In this document: positions 62,432-64,000 of the stretch, piece after piece | How positions within the stretch are numbered: position 1 is the stretch's first letter | How the letters are laid out: each line of letters opens with the position of its first letter | Source of the DNA: DASXVU01 sp963732855 | Lineage (GTDB): Archaea > Thermoplasmatota > Thermoplasmata > Methanomassiliicoccales > UBA472 | Direction: 5' to 3' | NCBI GenBank assembly: GCA_963732855.1 | Contig: CAVTBB010000003.1 | Span: 736,300 to 800,299 of the forward strand | DNA: 64,000 bases | Translations under genes and position numbers: made by a program | The notes under the pieces: generated by a model | Told to the model about the DNA's origin: nothing | The model's input: the letters and a program-made list of their open reading frames with translations, nothing else | Databases searched by the model: none

Positions 62432-63667
62432 TCAGGCTAAGCTCAAGAGGATGATCATGACCATGAGCGATATCGCCCCGACGGCGTCGATACCGGAGGA
62501 TGTCAAGGGGATGCTGTGGTCATCGGGGTCCAGGGCGAACCGGTAGGTGTATATGGCCACATAGTAGGATATGAAGTTCAGGGCGGTGACCGTGATCAGG
62601 CCGGCCGATAATGACAGCAGGACCATCTCCACAAGACCAGGCGATCTCAGGCCGAGCAATTCCGCCACGAAATGCGATGACACGCCCACCAGGGTGAAGA
62701 CCCAGAGGGAAAAGATGTAGATGATGGCAAAGTTCTCCCAAGTGGTCCGGTTTGGCACTTTGGTCGGCTCCAGGGTACCCATGTGCAGCATCGAGGAGAG
62801 CCGGGACGTGAGTATCCCCCCCAGGGCATTGGCGTCCTCCAGGAAAGGCGGGATGAGCACGAGCAGCGCCGGCACAGTCACCAATCCTTCGATCTGGTTC
62901 TCTATGGTCAATCCGGCCGCTATGTCAAGGATGATGCATAATGCCAGCACCGGGGCGCTCTGCATGATTATCCGCCTGGTCTCGCTCCTCTTCAATTTGA
63001 AGGCGACATAAGCCAAATATGCCGTCAATACAAAGAACAGAACTGAGAACGCCTGGACGTTTGAGGACAAAAAGGAACCGAATCCGCCGGTCACGATCAG
63101 GGCAGCGATGAAGAGCATCGGCAGCGTCACGATGTCCCCGGCGGCGGTGATGATCGGCGCCGATATGTTGTCGATGTCCCATCCGCGGCGGTATCCTATC
63201 GACGCCACCAGGATGTTGATGATCACGATGACCAGACCGGCCAGCGCGCCGCCCAGGACAGAAATGAAGATGAACTCCTCGATCGAGATGCTGGTCACTC
63301 CGAGAGCGACGGAGATAACCTTGGCCATGACTCCCATCAGGAACGACATGACCATCGTGAGGAGCAGTGATGCGCCTAAATTCTGGCGCAGCATGCTGCC
63401 CCGCTTCATCGACAGCTCGAACGTGCCGACGTGCATGGCCGTACCCAGCCTGCTACCCAGGGCCCCGAATATGTTTCCCCGCATGCCAATCGCCGGTGGG
63501 ATCAGGATCATCAGTCCCGGAAGCAGGGCCAGGGTATCTGTCATGAAACCCAGGGTAGCTCCCGCCAACAGGTCCCCCATGGATGAGACGACCAATCCGA
63601 TGAAGCCAAGGGTAAATACGCTCCGGTTTCGGCCGAAGAAGTTCCGTATCCGCCCTTTTAAAACCAT
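62432..63667 (-). CDS. MgtE/SLC41-type divalent cation transporter with two membrane repeats
   Basis: The 411-residue protein has two copies of the MgtE membrane domain: LPGLMILIPPAIGMRGNIFG with GSRLGTAMHVGTFE near residue 50, and VPALLVLIPPFLEDANALGG with TSRLSSMLHMGTLEP near 285. The conserved Pro-Pro and Gly positions line the ion path. The cytosolic MgtE_N and CBS gating domains of bacterial MgtE are absent, so this is the archaeal/SLC41-like form. A ribosome site GGGAGAGGA precedes the ATG; a TATA-like CAAATATAGT is about 40 bases upstream. Confidence 0.88.
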   Translation of the reverse strand: MVLKGRIRNFFGRNRSVFTLGFIGLVVSSMGDLLAGATLGFMTDTLALLPGLMILIPPAIGMRGNIFGALGSRLGTAMHVGTFELSMKRGSMLRQNLGASLLLTMVMSFLMGVMAKVISVALGVTSISIEEFIFISVLGGALAGLVIVIINILVASIGYRRGWDIDNISAPIITAAGDIVTLPMLFIAALIVTGGFGSFLSSNVQAFSVLFFVLTAYLAYVAFKLKRSETRRIIMQSAPVLALCIILDIAAGLTIENQIEGLVTVPALLVLIPPFLEDANALGGILTSRLSSMLHMGTLEPTKVPNRTTWENFAIIYIFSLWVFTLVGVSSHFVAELLGLRSPGLVEMVLLSLSAGLITVTALNFISYYVAIYTYRFALDPDDHSIPLTSSGIDAVGAISLMVMIILLSLA

Positions 63668-63941
63668 GCCATTCCTCTCCCTGCATGAGCATACTCAAAC
63701 TATATTTGCTATTCGAAACACCGAGTCCAGCCAATTGGATCGGCATCATTGTTTGGGCAATAGATAAATATCGCTGAATTGGATTGATGGTAGTCCGCTT
63801 TTCAGGGCAGGCAGGGTCATCCCGGCCATGACCTGGCGGAAGGTCGGGATCAAATTCAATGTGCAGTGGCTGTTTCAGCGGCATCTTATTCGTGAACCAT
63901 AGAGGCAATGCCATCCATGCGTACGGCGAGGCGGATGCATA

Positions 63942-64000
63942 ATGGGCGAACATCACGAACACATCCCGGACAGGACAGAGATCTCCCATACCACCGTCCG
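63942..64000 (+). CDS. Possible gene start cut by the window end
   Basis: From the ATG at 63942 an open frame runs to the window end and reads MGEHHEHIPDRTEISHTTV. The codons have C or G at most third positions, as real genes do here. No TATA box within 40 bases is convincing, though TAGATAAATATCG lies at 63762-63774. Nothing can be said about the product. Confidence 0.3.
   Translation, partial: MGEHHEHIPDRTEISHTTV

Noticed and set aside
63453..63989. Minus-strand frame of 178 residues at the right end.
   Set aside because: Most of it overlaps the MgtE-type gene on the same strand in another frame, and its first part has no family match.
1..64000. CRISPR array or cas genes.
   Set aside because: No regular direct repeats with spacers and no Cas-like proteins were noticed.

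Overview
The window is archaeal. It carries archaeal or eukaryote-type information genes (release factor aRF1, D-aminoacyl-tRNA deacylase DtdA, uL13-uS9-RpoN with eL18, archaeal-type PheS and TrpS, archaeal UMP kinase), the archaeal purine enzyme PurP, the archaeal 6-phospho-3-hexuloisomerase and an archaeal prepilin peptidase. Many genes have an AT-rich TATA-like box about 25-30 bases before the start codon and so look leaderless. The mixture (bacterio-opsin-activator-like HTH regulators, PKD and Ig-like surface proteins, BioY, AmrS, winged-helix/TPR protein) suggests a Thermoplasmata-like euryarchaeon, perhaps related to Methanomassiliicoccales. No methanogenesis gene is visible, so the lineage is an inference.

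Layout. 0-8 kb: end of an MscS-like channel gene, prepilin peptidase, an endonuclease III paralog without its catalytic residues, AmrS, ThiL, then an overlapping operon of LarA-like racemase, Fe-S oxidoreductase and dihydropteroate synthase. 8-20.8 kb: BioY, a ferredoxin/flavoprotein reductase pair, a divergent TrpD paralog with a Zn dehydrogenase, a flavin-binding protein, a ferredoxin, an aquaporin, two convergent aldehyde dehydrogenases and an M32 carboxypeptidase. 20.8-29.2 kb is a plastic, decaying region: remnants of a surface protein, an HTH regulator and a flavodoxin, a surface-protein gene switched off at a G9 tract, a photolyase with a frameshift, and an IS110 transposase preceded by a long hairpin. 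29.2-35 kb: betaine-type ABC transporter operon with an HTH regulator, then a broken catalase. 35-36.7 kb: tRNA-Pro and the eL18-uL13-uS9-RpoN operon. 36.8-40.8 kb: a 1348-residue DUF4011-helicase-Vsr-like protein, a candidate defence gene.

The most striking locus is 42.8-45.1 kb. On the minus strand it encodes an E1-like enzyme, a ubiquitin-like protein ending in Gly-Gly-Ile, an E2-like enzyme with an HPN motif and catalytic Cys, and a JAMM protease whose active site closely resembles Rpn11. The last three overlap as one translationally coupled unit. This looks like a complete eukaryote-like protein-modifier cycle without an evident E3: the protease matures the modifier, the E1 activates it, the E2 transfers it and the protease removes it.

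45-64 kb: TerC-family protein with a repeat tail, TrpS-TrmO-PheS, a winged-helix/TPR protein, DtdA, PyrH divergent from aRF1-ArgS-GNAT, lipoate ligase, a large PKD surface protein, PurP and an MgtE-type transporter.

Several conserved genes, including the essential argS and the eL18 gene, carry single-base frameshifts, mostly +1. Sequence errors in the assembly are therefore likely, and each apparent pseudogene has to be judged with that in mind.
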